Source: DASQHW01 sp038238245
GTDB taxonomy: Bacteria > Actinomycetota > Acidimicrobiia > IMCC26256 > PALSA-610
NCBI GenBank assembly: GCA_038238245.1
Contig: JBBRXX010000001.1
Span: 124,001 to 188,000 of the forward strand
Reading direction: 5' to 3'
Length of the DNA stretch: 64,000 nt
This document shows, one piece after another, positions 48,589 through 56,033 of the stretch (position 1 is its first letter; every line of letters begins with the position of its first letter). Under the pieces are notes generated by a model. That model had not been told where the DNA came from. It made no database searches and was given only the letters and a program-made list of their open reading frames with translations. The position numbers were made by a program, and so were the translations under genes.

Positions 48589-50561
48589 GGTTGGTCCTCT
48601 GTTGCGATGGGTCCGACGTCTACGAGCGGCAACTGCACGAGCTTCCGATTGATGCACATGTAGGCGTCGATAGTGAACTGGTCGAGAGCGGTCGGCCGAA
48701 GCACACAGAGAACGGGGTCTCCCGTGTCAGGGTTCGCCGCCAGGTCGGCCATGGTCGATCGGTCGGTGCGGCTCGCGGGTTGATCGGTGGGATGGCTGTG
48801 CCATTCGCCGATATAAGCGAGACGTTCGTCACGCTGTCGGGCAGCGTCGACGGCAGCGGTGGTGAGGCCGGCCGGGACGCTGTATCGCCGTTGGGAAGGT
48901 TCGTCGGGTCGGAACTCGACCACCTGGGTGATGCACGGAGCGCCGGTGTCGTCGATGAGTCCGATAAGGATTCCGCCCGTTTCGCACGGGTGAACGTCGG
49001 CTGCCGCCGAGGCCATCGCAGCTCGCGCGGCGTCGGTGAGCATGACCAGCGCGGGCTTGGGTGCGTGGCGCCCGAGTTCATGGAAAGGTGCCTCGATGGG
49101 TTCGAGCACGTCGATGACTTCGTCGGGGTAGTTCACGCGTTCGGTCAGGAAGTCCGCGGCGACGAGCGCGGCTAAGGCCGCTGCGGCCGCCACGGCCGCG
49201 GGTGGGGCATTGTGGATCGGCGCGGCACACCCAGTCTCGGCACCGACGAAATCGGCCGACCGGTGTTCTGCGGCGGGGATTGTTGGGTAAGGCCACCTGC
49301 CGGCGCGGTGAACAATCGGGCAATCGTCGGCGGCTTGACGGCGGACTCGGATGACTCGCCCTCCCCGGAAGAGAGCGACTGTCATCATCGGCACGTCTTG
49401 CTGTGCGGCGATACGCGACAGGAGTTCGGCGAAGGGCGTAAGTCCGGTCGCGTCGATGCACAGGTCGGCGCCATCGATGATCGCCCGGAGGGAATCCGGG
49501 TCCCATGTGGAGTGCGGAACCGCGTCGACATTGGTCCACTCGAACGGAGCGAGGAGCCGCTGCATTTCCTCTGCCTTGCCGACGCCGACTTCCGGTCCGG
49601 CATGGCGTACAAGGCCTGCGGGGAGCTTCGAGTCGCCATCGACGACGACAAGCTGGCCGAGCCCGGATCGCGACAGATTGGAACCGACGTTGGATCCGAT
49701 GGCGCCCGCCCCGAACAACACGACCCGCTTCGCCAACAGAACTGAAGCATCGGGTCCGGCACGCCGAAGCCGGTCTCGCTGAGCGCACGGTGTGGGAGGT
49801 AGCGCGAACGCGTCGCGGGTTCCGTCGTCGTTCGCGGTCACGACAAGTATCAGGCACGCGGTGCCATGGACCGTCGGCCACGCGAGCGCAAAGACTCCCT
49901 TTCCCAACTTCGTCACGACCTCGTCGAGCTTTGCCCGCTGCTTGGTCGTCAGTGCTTTCCCGAACGACGCGAGGTTCTTCGGAGGTGCGGCGACGTCGCC
50001 TCGGTAGAACCAATGACCCCACACCTTGTTCCCTGATCCGATACCGGGCCTGATGAAGCTCAGCTCGCTGGTTGCGGGATCCAGATGCATGAGACCGTGC
50101 TGACCGTCCTGCGCCTGCCCGCCGATGAGTCCATCGATATCGAGTGCAGTCCACAGCGGCGCGCGGTGCTCGAAGTAGAGGTGTGGGTCGAGCGCCACGC
50201 CATCGATCGTCGTAAAGCCGCCCTTGGCGTGGTCTACCCATTCGTCGATTCGCGCCAACAGGCCGCCGAGGGTTACCCAGCGCTTCGTGTTGTCGTCGAC
50301 TTGCCAGAGGCAAGGCATCTCGTGGGCCGCGTGCCACCAGTCGATACCTCGCACAACCACCTGAGGCTGGCGGTACGGCCACGGGTCCGTGATCACAATC
50401 GTCATCTCGGTGGCGTCGGTGAACTCGGCCAGGCGTTCGGGGATCGGCCCGCGGAATCGCCGTCCAACCGTGTCGACGGCGACAAACCCCCCAACGAGCA
50501 GCTCGGCGACGAAAGCGGCGAGACGTTCTGGGTCGAGCGTGACGGGAGGTGTTTCAGTCAC
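48585..50561 (-). CDS. E2-E1-JAB fusion (Cap2-Cap3-like) ubiquitin-system protein
   Basis: A 658-residue three-domain fusion. An E2-like domain (about 10-130) has Cys84 in E-M-P-C-L-W after a P-W-P-Y-R-Q-P strand. The E1/ThiF domain (about 275-500) has nucleotide loop G-A-G-A-I-G-S at 284-290, V-V-D-G-D, and a candidate catalytic Cys445 (T-G-C-A-A-P). The JAB/JAMM peptidase (about 505-658) has Glu527, H588-S-H590-P, Ser597 and Asp600; the H-x-H to Ser spacing is one residue shorter than the textbook motif. In type II CBASS, Cap2 (E2-E1) conjugates the CD-NTase to targets and Cap3 (JAB) removes it. Starts by an 8-bp overlap with the CD-NTase gene. Confidence 0.85.
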   Translation of the reverse strand: MTETPPVTLDPERLAAFVAELLVGGFVAVDTVGRRFRGPIPERLAEFTDATEMTIVITDPWPYRQPQVVVRGIDWWHAAHEMPCLWQVDDNTKRWVTLGGLLARIDEWVDHAKGGFTTIDGVALDPHLYFEHRAPLWTALDIDGLIGGQAQDGQHGLMHLDPATSELSFIRPGIGSGNKVWGHWFYRGDVAAPPKNLASFGKALTTKQRAKLDEVVTKLGKGVFALAWPTVHGTACLILVVTANDDGTRDAFALPPTPCAQRDRLRRAGPDASVLLAKRVVLFGAGAIGSNVGSNLSRSGLGQLVVVDGDSKLPAGLVRHAGPEVGVGKAEEMQRLLAPFEWTNVDAVPHSTWDPDSLRAIIDGADLCIDATGLTPFAELLSRIAAQQDVPMMTVALFRGGRVIRVRRQAADDCPIVHRAGRWPYPTIPAAEHRSADFVGAETGCAAPIHNAPPAAVAAAAALAALVAADFLTERVNYPDEVIDVLEPIEAPFHELGRHAPKPALVMLTDAARAAMASAAADVHPCETGGILIGLIDDTGAPCITQVVEFRPDEPSQRRYSVPAGLTTAAVDAARQRDERLAYIGEWHSHPTDQPASRTDRSTMADLAANPDTGDPVLCVLRPTALDQFTIDAYMCINRKLVQLPLVDVGPIATEDQP

Positions 50562-51666
50562 GACCGAAGCCGCGGGCCTCGTCAGTACCCCGTATTGGGT
50601 TCACTGCGGTGCTTGCGAACACGGGCATGACCGTTCCGTCGGATCGACAGCCCGTGGGAAGCTCGAACACCGGGCCGTTTACTTTGCTGTTCGGGCCGAA
50701 GATGATTCGCCATGTTGCGGCCGCGGGGCATTGGTCGGCGGTGAGTGCTCGTTCGGCGTCGGACGCGAGTCCGGCGAATACCTCTGCGGCGTGCGTGATC
50801 GAACCGGGTTCTGGTGTGGGTCTGTATGGCTGGTCGAGTACAGGATCGCAGAGCGGGGGCGCGTTGACCGTCAAGAGGCGGTCGGCGATGTAACGCAGCG
50901 TCGAGGCGGTGATCTCGGCCCACGAGTCGCCTTTGATTTCACCGTTGGTGAATCCCTCGTGGACGATGAGCTCGAAGTACAGGCCTCCCGGTTTCGCGTC
51001 GCCAAGGTGCGTTCGACGGATCTGGCGCACCGTCTTGACCGTGGGCACGTAGGCACCCTGCGCGCCGATCTTCAGCTTGCCGTTGAGTTGTCGTGTGAGA
51101 TCGGTGAGCTTCTCGGGGTTGGTCCGAATCCAACGCTCGGCGGCTGCAGCGCGGGTCCACATTTCGTGGTTTCGATTCGGGATGCCCCACACGTTCCCGA
51201 AGCGAACAGCCGGGACGACGTCGACCGAGAACTCGAACGCGTCGTTGGCGCCGAGGACATCGCTGGCCTCGAGGAATCGTGCCGCTTCGCGGATGTACTG
51301 GGTGGCCGGCAACCTGTCTGGCTCGTACGCGACTTTGACCGATCTGTCCTGCGGGGTGATTCGCCCCGGGAACGCGTGGTCCAGCACTTTCAAGAAGAGG
51401 TCGTACGCGAGGCCGGGTTCAATTGTGTCGATTGATTCGTTCGTCAGCTTTCCGAACACGTCGACGTCTTTGCCCGGCCAGATGCCGGTTCGCCGGGGAT
51501 ACGACCCGATGAGTACGTCAACGAGGCCTCGATCGACGAGCGATGTTGCCAGGTGCAGGACCGCGCGTACTTCGAGATGGGCAGCGATCGCGACTTTGCG
51601 GCGGGAGCCGAGCCCGATGTTTTGCTGGGCGACGCGGAACTGTTCCGTGAGCGTCTGGATCGTCAT
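50554..51666 (-). CDS. CD-NTase (cGAS/DncV-like nucleotidyltransferase)
   Basis: A 370-residue nucleotidyltransferase. Active-site G-S-Y at 54-56 (V-L-I-G-S-Y-P-R-R-T), D67-V-D69 and a third acidic Asp149 (F-S-V-D-V-V-P) define the CD-NTase fold; the C-terminal half carries helices of the OAS-like part. It makes a cyclic oligonucleotide signal on phage infection, sensed by the TIR-SAVED effector. ATG 51666 is chosen over an upstream frame that crosses the promoter region. It ends in G-F-G-R-D, without the terminal Gly usually used for Cap2 conjugation. First gene of the operon. Confidence 0.85.
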   Translation of the reverse strand: MTIQTLTEQFRVAQQNIGLGSRRKVAIAAHLEVRAVLHLATSLVDRGLVDVLIGSYPRRTGIWPGKDVDVFGKLTNESIDTIEPGLAYDLFLKVLDHAFPGRITPQDRSVKVAYEPDRLPATQYIREAARFLEASDVLGANDAFEFSVDVVPAVRFGNVWGIPNRNHEMWTRAAAAERWIRTNPEKLTDLTRQLNGKLKIGAQGAYVPTVKTVRQIRRTHLGDAKPGGLYFELIVHEGFTNGEIKGDSWAEITASTLRYIADRLLTVNAPPLCDPVLDQPYRPTPEPGSITHAAEVFAGLASDAERALTADQCPAAATWRIIFGPNSKVNGPVFELPTGCRSDGTVMPVFASTAVNPIRGTDEARGFGRD

Positions 51667-51742
51667 CGGAGGTCTCGTGCGCGCGCTGTGGCTGGCATCA
51701 TCGAGTGTCCTTGGGGTCGGGGGAAAGTCTGCCCTCAATACG

Positions 51743-51780
51743 TTGACGTAATAGTACATCTTCGCTATACTCGGAGTCAA
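51743..51780. promoter_or_regulatory. overlapping divergent sigma-A-type promoters
   Basis: Plus strand: TTGACG (51743-51748), 17 bp, TATACT (51766-51771), reading into the toxin gene at 51784. Minus strand: TTGACT (51780-51775), 18 bp, TACTAT (51756-51751), reading toward the CD-NTase gene. The two promoters overlap, so a protein bound here would affect both operons. Confidence 0.65.
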
Positions 51781-51783
51781 TAG

Positions 51784-52146
51784 GTGCCGTACGAAGTCAA
51801 CTTCACCGACGAGTTCGGGGACTGGTGGGAGGGTCTCGCGACCGAACAACAAGAGGACATCACCGCTCGAGTGGAGCTGCTCGAGCAACACGGCCCGGCG
51901 CTGGGCCGGCCTGTTGTTGACCGGGTTGTCAGCTCGACGTTCCACAACATGAAGGAGTTGCGTTGCAGCAGCGATGGCGCTCTTCGGGTCCTATTCGCGT
52001 TCGACCCGCGCCGTGAGGCCATCCTTCTTCTCGGCGGTGACAAGACCGGAAATTGGGAAGCCTGGTACAGGCAGGCGATCCCGGAAGCCGACCGGCTCTA
52101 CGCCGACTATGTGGAAGATCTACATCGAAAGGGGCTGATCGAATGA
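51784..52146 (+). CDS. RelE/HigB-type toxin (Gp49-like)
   Basis: A 120-residue protein of the RelE/HigB (phage-derived Gp49-like) superfamily, ribosome-dependent mRNA interferases: 'FTDEFGDWWEGLATEQQEDI', 'GPALGRPVVDRV', 'MKELRCSSDGALRVLFAFDPRREAILLLGGDK' in family order (quoted in pieces). The GTG at 51784 lies about six bases after the predicted transcription start, so the message may be nearly leaderless. Stop overlaps the HTH-HIRAN gene (ATGA), the usual toxin-first HigBA order. Confidence 0.85.
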   Translation: MPYEVNFTDEFGDWWEGLATEQQEDITARVELLEQHGPALGRPVVDRVVSSTFHNMKELRCSSDGALRVLFAFDPRREAILLLGGDKTGNWEAWYRQAIPEADRLYADYVEDLHRKGLIE

Positions 52147-53171
52147 AGACCAGGAAGTTCGGCGAGCTTCGGGATGCCCTTTACGCAGACAGCCCGGATT
52201 CGTCTAGCCGTGTTGCCGAGAAGGTCGCGCGTCTCAACGAGCAACTGGCGCTTGCTGACCTTCGCGCGCACCGCTCGCGAACGCAGGCGCAACTCGCGCA
52301 GGCGATCGGAACGACTCAGTCCGCGATATCGCGCTTGGAACGACAACCGGACCTGCTGATCTCGACGCTGCGGGACTATGTCGAGGCGACCGGCGGACGC
52401 CTCCGACTCGTCGTTGAGTATGGAGACCACGAAATCGATGTCGACGTTCCGGCACTGCATCGACCAGACAACGCGCACGCCGAGCGCGAGTTCCGCGTGG
52501 TGTGGCAGAACCTCCAGACACGGCAGTTCGTCCATGTCGGATGGCTGCGAGTGAGCTCGGACCGCTTCACGTTTACCTACACGCCCGAAGCTGAACTCGA
52601 CCTCGACTTCGAACCCTTTGCCGCCTTCTCGGAGCTCCGCGAGGAATACGAATCCGCGGAACTCTTCCCGTTCTTTGCTGAGCGCGTCGTATCTGCGGCA
52701 CGGCCGGGCTTCGACGATCTCATCTCAGCTCTGGGACTTGATCGAGAGTCAGCCACGCCAGTCGAGTTGCTCGCTCGATCCTGGGGAAGATCCTCGCACG
52801 ACACGATCCAAATCGTCCCTGAGCCGATCGCGCATGCAGACGGGACTGTGAGTCGACTCTTCCTCGTGTCCGGAGTGAGCCATGTCGACGAGAACAATCC
52901 CGGCAAGGTCTCGAAGCTGATCTCGAAGCTGAAGCCCGGACAAGAGTTGTTGCTACGCGATGAGCCAGACAACCCTGTCAACAGCGACGCTCTCATGATT
53001 GAGGCGGACGGGCAACAAGTCGGCTGGATGCCCGACTACCTGCTTGGCGCGGTTCGCAAAGCGCAGTCGGAAGCGACATCAGTCGACGTAGTTGTGGAAC
53101 ATGCCAATGGGCCGGCGACGCCCTGGCATCTGCGGCTTCTTTGTCGTCTTGACCTTAGGGTGCGGCAGTAA
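52143..53171 (+). CDS. antitoxin-like HTH protein with C-terminal HIRAN domain
   Basis: A 342-residue protein, far longer than a normal HigA antitoxin. Residues about 35-95 are an XRE-type helix-turn-helix ('TQAQLAQAIGTTQSAISRLERQ', split here). A middle domain (about 110-225) has HipA-N-like steps ('HVGWLRVSSDRFTFTYTPEA', 'LFPFFAERVVS'). Residues about 245-330 match HIRAN, a DNA-end or stalled-fork binding domain: 'LFLVSGVSHV', 'LLLRDEPDNPVNSDALMI', 'VGWMPDYLLGAV'. It should neutralise the RelE-type toxin and bind the shared promoter; HIRAN could sense damaged or phage DNA (inference). Confidence 0.8.
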   Translation: MKTRKFGELRDALYADSPDSSSRVAEKVARLNEQLALADLRAHRSRTQAQLAQAIGTTQSAISRLERQPDLLISTLRDYVEATGGRLRLVVEYGDHEIDVDVPALHRPDNAHAEREFRVVWQNLQTRQFVHVGWLRVSSDRFTFTYTPEAELDLDFEPFAAFSELREEYESAELFPFFAERVVSAARPGFDDLISALGLDRESATPVELLARSWGRSSHDTIQIVPEPIAHADGTVSRLFLVSGVSHVDENNPGKVSKLISKLKPGQELLLRDEPDNPVNSDALMIEADGQQVGWMPDYLLGAVRKAQSEATSVDVVVEHANGPATPWHLRLLCRLDLRVRQ

Positions 53172-53494
53172 CACGGGTTGGTGCGTCTTCAGGACGCGGC
53201 GGGGGGAACGTCGTCTGCATCAGTCCGGCTGACTCAGGTCGACCGTATCGTTCGTCGCATGTGGAGACTTTTCGACCTTCCAGACTTCGTACGAGGGAAG
53301 CGACTTACGCTCGCGCTCGCAACCTTCATGCTGGCATGGTCGTATTTCGACCCGCACGGGTTCGTGCCGCTGGCGAATGGGGCAGGCACACCTTCGCTCC
53401 GTTTACCCACTGGCTGAACGACCTAGCGGCGAAGCCGCCGGTCAGCCATCGTTGAATATCCGGTTCCACACGTCGTCGAGCAGTTCCGGCGCGG

Positions 53495-53626
53495 CTACCA
53501 CGACGCCCGGTCATCGCCCTCGTACGTGAGGTTGTACGTGTCCTCCCCGGACGAGACGCAAGTAGCCATCGGGTCGTGTTCCGCCTCGTCTCGGTAGACG
53601 CGCCAGACAGCACTGTGCATTCGCAT
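53495..53626 (-). CDS. possible 43-residue protein or gene remnant
   Basis: The ATG at 53626 follows AGGGG and encodes a 43-residue product with protein-like composition (VWRVYRDEAEHD, GEDTYNLTYEGDD). Beyond its stop, another frame continues with 'APELLDDVWNRIFNDG' before a stop near 53450, so it may be the frameshifted tail of a slightly longer gene. No family recognised. Confidence 0.35.
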   Translation of the reverse strand: MRMHSAVWRVYRDEAEHDPMATCVSSGEDTYNLTYEGDDRASW

Positions 53627-53958
53627 TTCCCCTGGTCACAAGCCTGGTGGTGGCGAGTCGGCTTGTACGCCGGAGACTGCTGACGGCCCTGGACTAGGGC
53701 CGGACCTATGAGCAATCGGGCGGCTGACCAGCGGTTCCGCTCTCCACTGTTTGTCCCTGGTTGTCGTCCTTTCTCGGCTTCCCGCGGCCCATCCGCGGCT
53801 CACAACTTGGTGAAAGCCTGGCGAGCTCATCCCTGTCGCCGAACCTCCGCGTGGCGGATCTCGCACCGCCGCGCATTCGCTGTCTCGGGTACCTGTTCGC
53901 GAGCCGGCCCTCGCGGTAGGGGTTCAAAATGGGCAGTGCCGGTCCCGGCACAGCTCCC

Positions 53959-53994
53959 GTAACCACTCCCGGAATCACTCCCGGAATCACTCCC
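53959..53994. repeat. right array of 12-bp direct repeats (3 units)
   Basis: GTAACCACTCCC followed by two GGAATCACTCCC units, same orientation as the array at 47113-47136. Together they frame about 6.9 kb containing the CBASS operon and the toxin-antitoxin pair. Confidence 0.6.
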
Positions 53995-54342
53995 GCGTCG
54001 CGTTCGTACCTTCTCCGCTCTCGTCTGGTGTTCGTCGGGCGGGTCTGCCAGCTCACGTTGCCGCACGGTCTGGGAAGTCGGTCGTCCGCGATGTGGAGCG
54101 CGGCGTCGTCGCGCGTCCAACGGTCAAGCTGCGCCGGGAGGCCTTCTTCCAGCTCAGTGGCGAAGCCGTCATTGAGAGCGGGGGAGACGGCGTGGCGCGC
54201 GGATGTGGGAGTTCGGGCGGAGCAACGGCGGCAGGAGTTACTCCGGCGGCGACAATGTCGGAGATCGGCCCTGAACGGGGATGAGTTCGGATCCACAGGT
54301 CCGGACCTTGTCCGAGGAGAGAATGGCCGTCGGCCGCTGAAG

Positions 54343-55296
54343 TCAGATTCGTCCCGTTTCGGCGAGCCCGTCCAGGAGGAGGTGGAAGTAGACGAGTCCG
54401 GCGAATGGGTTCCATCGTGCGAGCGCGGAGCGGATCTCCGCGTAGCCGGGTGGCGTGTCGAGGCCAAGCCATCGCTGAAGCTTGTTGCGGGCTCCCACGT
54501 CATCTCCGGGGAACACATCAAGTCGACCCAACGTCCGCAACAGCACGTACTCAGCCGACCAGCGACCCAAGCCGAGTTCGCGCTGAAGGGCCGCCGAGGC
54601 ACTCTCGTTGTCCTCGTTCGCGAGCATCTCGAGGCTGAGTTGCCCGCTCGCCGTGCGCTCCGCGAGGCCGATGAGTGCGGCTGCCTTGGCGCGGCTGAAG
54701 CCGAGAGCTCGCAAGGCTTCGGGCTTCGCGTCGCTGATCTCCTCGGGACGCGGAAACGCAAACGCAGGGGGAACCTTGCCAACCGGTGTCGGCCGTCCGT
54801 AGGCCTCCGCAAGTCGATTGAGAAGCTGGATTCCGACATCCAACGTGAGCTGTTGGCACGCGACGGCGTTGGCCAATCCCTCGAAGAGTGTCGGGAACCT
54901 CGGGGGTTTGAGACCTCGGAACCGATGCTCGAGTGCCGAGAGCTGTGACTCTTGTCTCGCGAATCGGGAGAAGGCTCCCAGATCAATGTGAAGTCCGAGA
55001 AGTCGTTCGAGCGCGCAGGTTGTCTCGACTCGGGTCTCTTTCCCACCTCCGGTCACGGTGACCTGCAAGGTCGGCGCTGAAGAGACGTTCGCTTCGGTCA
55101 CCGCCACGCCGACGGGCGCGTCGCCGACTATAAGCACTCGCTGATAGGTATGTCCGTCCCAACGATCGATGGCATTTTGTGGCCGTCGTCGCAGGGCCCA
55201 GACCGTCGCGTCGAGACGAAAGGGTTTCAGCGGCTTGATCTCGAAGGTGTCACGGCGCCCTGCACGTGCCGTCGCGTTCCGAAGGCTGCTCATCAA
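54343..55296 (-). CDS. DNA-3-methyladenine glycosylase II (AlkA-like, HhH-GPD)
   Basis: A 317-residue base-excision repair glycosylase. An N-terminal beta domain ('FRLDATVWALRRRPQN') precedes the helix-hairpin-helix/GPD domain: 'PPRFPTLFEGLANAVACQQLTLDVG', 'LGFSRAKAAALIGLAE' and 'LGRWSAEYVLLRTLGRLDVFPGDD' where the Asp after F-P-G is the expected catalytic residue. It removes alkylated bases. Chromosomal housekeeping type; marks the right border of the island. Confidence 0.85.
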   Translation of the reverse strand: MMSSLRNATARAGRRDTFEIKPLKPFRLDATVWALRRRPQNAIDRWDGHTYQRVLIVGDAPVGVAVTEANVSSAPTLQVTVTGGGKETRVETTCALERLLGLHIDLGAFSRFARQESQLSALEHRFRGLKPPRFPTLFEGLANAVACQQLTLDVGIQLLNRLAEAYGRPTPVGKVPPAFAFPRPEEISDAKPEALRALGFSRAKAAALIGLAERTASGQLSLEMLANEDNESASAALQRELGLGRWSAEYVLLRTLGRLDVFPGDDVGARNKLQRWLGLDTPPGYAEIRSALARWNPFAGLVYFHLLLDGLAETGRI

Positions 55297-55299
55297 GTC

Positions 55300-55869
55300 T
55301 CAATCACCGTGGTCGCCCGGCATGACGTCGGTTTCAGACTCGTGCCACACGGGGCTATCGGACGCGGTCTCGACATTGAAGCCGTAGTCGTAGACGAGAG
55401 TCCCTCCAAAGGTGGCTCCGACCGAGACGAGGAGTGCCACGACGATCGAGATCACGAGAATCGCCGCGTTCGGGTATGTGCGCGTGTTGTACACGTTCAA
55501 TCGTAAGACGACGTCGACGAGGGCGAGCGCAGTGACCGTGATCATCGTCCAGGCGTGACTGTTCGCGGTGCGACGCGCTTGCGTGCCCTTCTCCGTCGAG
55601 CGCAGCCAGTCCCAGAATCCGGTCAACACTGCGAGGACCGACACCGCAAACCCGCCGATGAACACGTACGTGCCGGCGCGGAAGAAGTCACGGGCCCACG
55701 CGTCGTGCCGCCCGAAGGTTGCGATGATGTCGAATATCGCTGCGAACAAGTAGGCGGCGACAGGGAAGTCGGTAAGTGGCGGATGGGTCGGTTTGCCCGA
55801 CCATCCTCGTAGCCCCTTGAACTTGCGTCCCCGCAGAGTGAGCGTCGGTCGAACAGAGAATTTGCGCAT
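55300..55869 (-). CDS. DUF2231 membrane protein
   Basis: A 189-residue protein with four membrane helices. 'GKPTHPPLTDFPVAAYLFAAIFDII' (quoted in part) is the N-terminal hallmark of DUF2231, whose conserved H-P-x-x-x-x-x-P lies before the first helix; function unknown, sometimes linked to redox proteins. ATG 55869 follows AAGGAG. It precedes the glycosylase gene by three bases. Confidence 0.8.
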   Translation of the reverse strand: MRKFSVRPTLTLRGRKFKGLRGWSGKPTHPPLTDFPVAAYLFAAIFDIIATFGRHDAWARDFFRAGTYVFIGGFAVSVLAVLTGFWDWLRSTEKGTQARRTANSHAWTMITVTALALVDVVLRLNVYNTRTYPNAAILVISIVVALLVSVGATFGGTLVYDYGFNVETASDSPVWHESETDVMPGDHGD

Positions 55870-55972
55870 GGCGCTCCTTGTGGTCTCGACCGCGCCTCGT
55901 TGGCGTCGGGCCTGCACTGTCACGACTACCACTTCGATGCGAGGGCGGCGGTAGGAACCGCACGCCTCCTAT

Positions 55973-56010
55973 TTCTCTAGTGTATCCAAGAGTTCTAGTG
56001 TATGCTAGAA
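55973..56010. promoter_or_regulatory. palindromic operator upstream of the acyl-CoA dehydrogenase operon
   Basis: TTCTAG-TGTATG-CTAGAA at 55993-56010 is a palindrome with perfect 6-bp arms; CTAGTGTAT is repeated 18 bp upstream (55977-55985), giving two half-overlapping sites. A related palindrome lies before GAPDH at 61701. Probably a TetR-type repressor site. Confidence 0.6.
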
Positions 56011-56033
56011 TAAATACGGAAGAGGAGGCGGTC

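Larger units (their letters stand above)
53172..54342. other. gene-poor right flank of the defence island
   Basis: No well-supported gene except a possible 43-residue one at 53495-53626. A hairpin GGCCCT-GGACT-AGGGCC sits at 53685-53701, and the right 12-bp repeat array at 53959-53994. Open frames of 80-90 codons exist but lack ribosome sites or recognisable sequence. Confidence 0.4.

Noticed and set aside
53706..54340. Minus-strand and plus-strand open frames between the HTH-HIRAN gene and the glycosylase
   Set aside because: No ribosome site, no recognisable family, Arg/Ser-rich composition; treated as non-coding.
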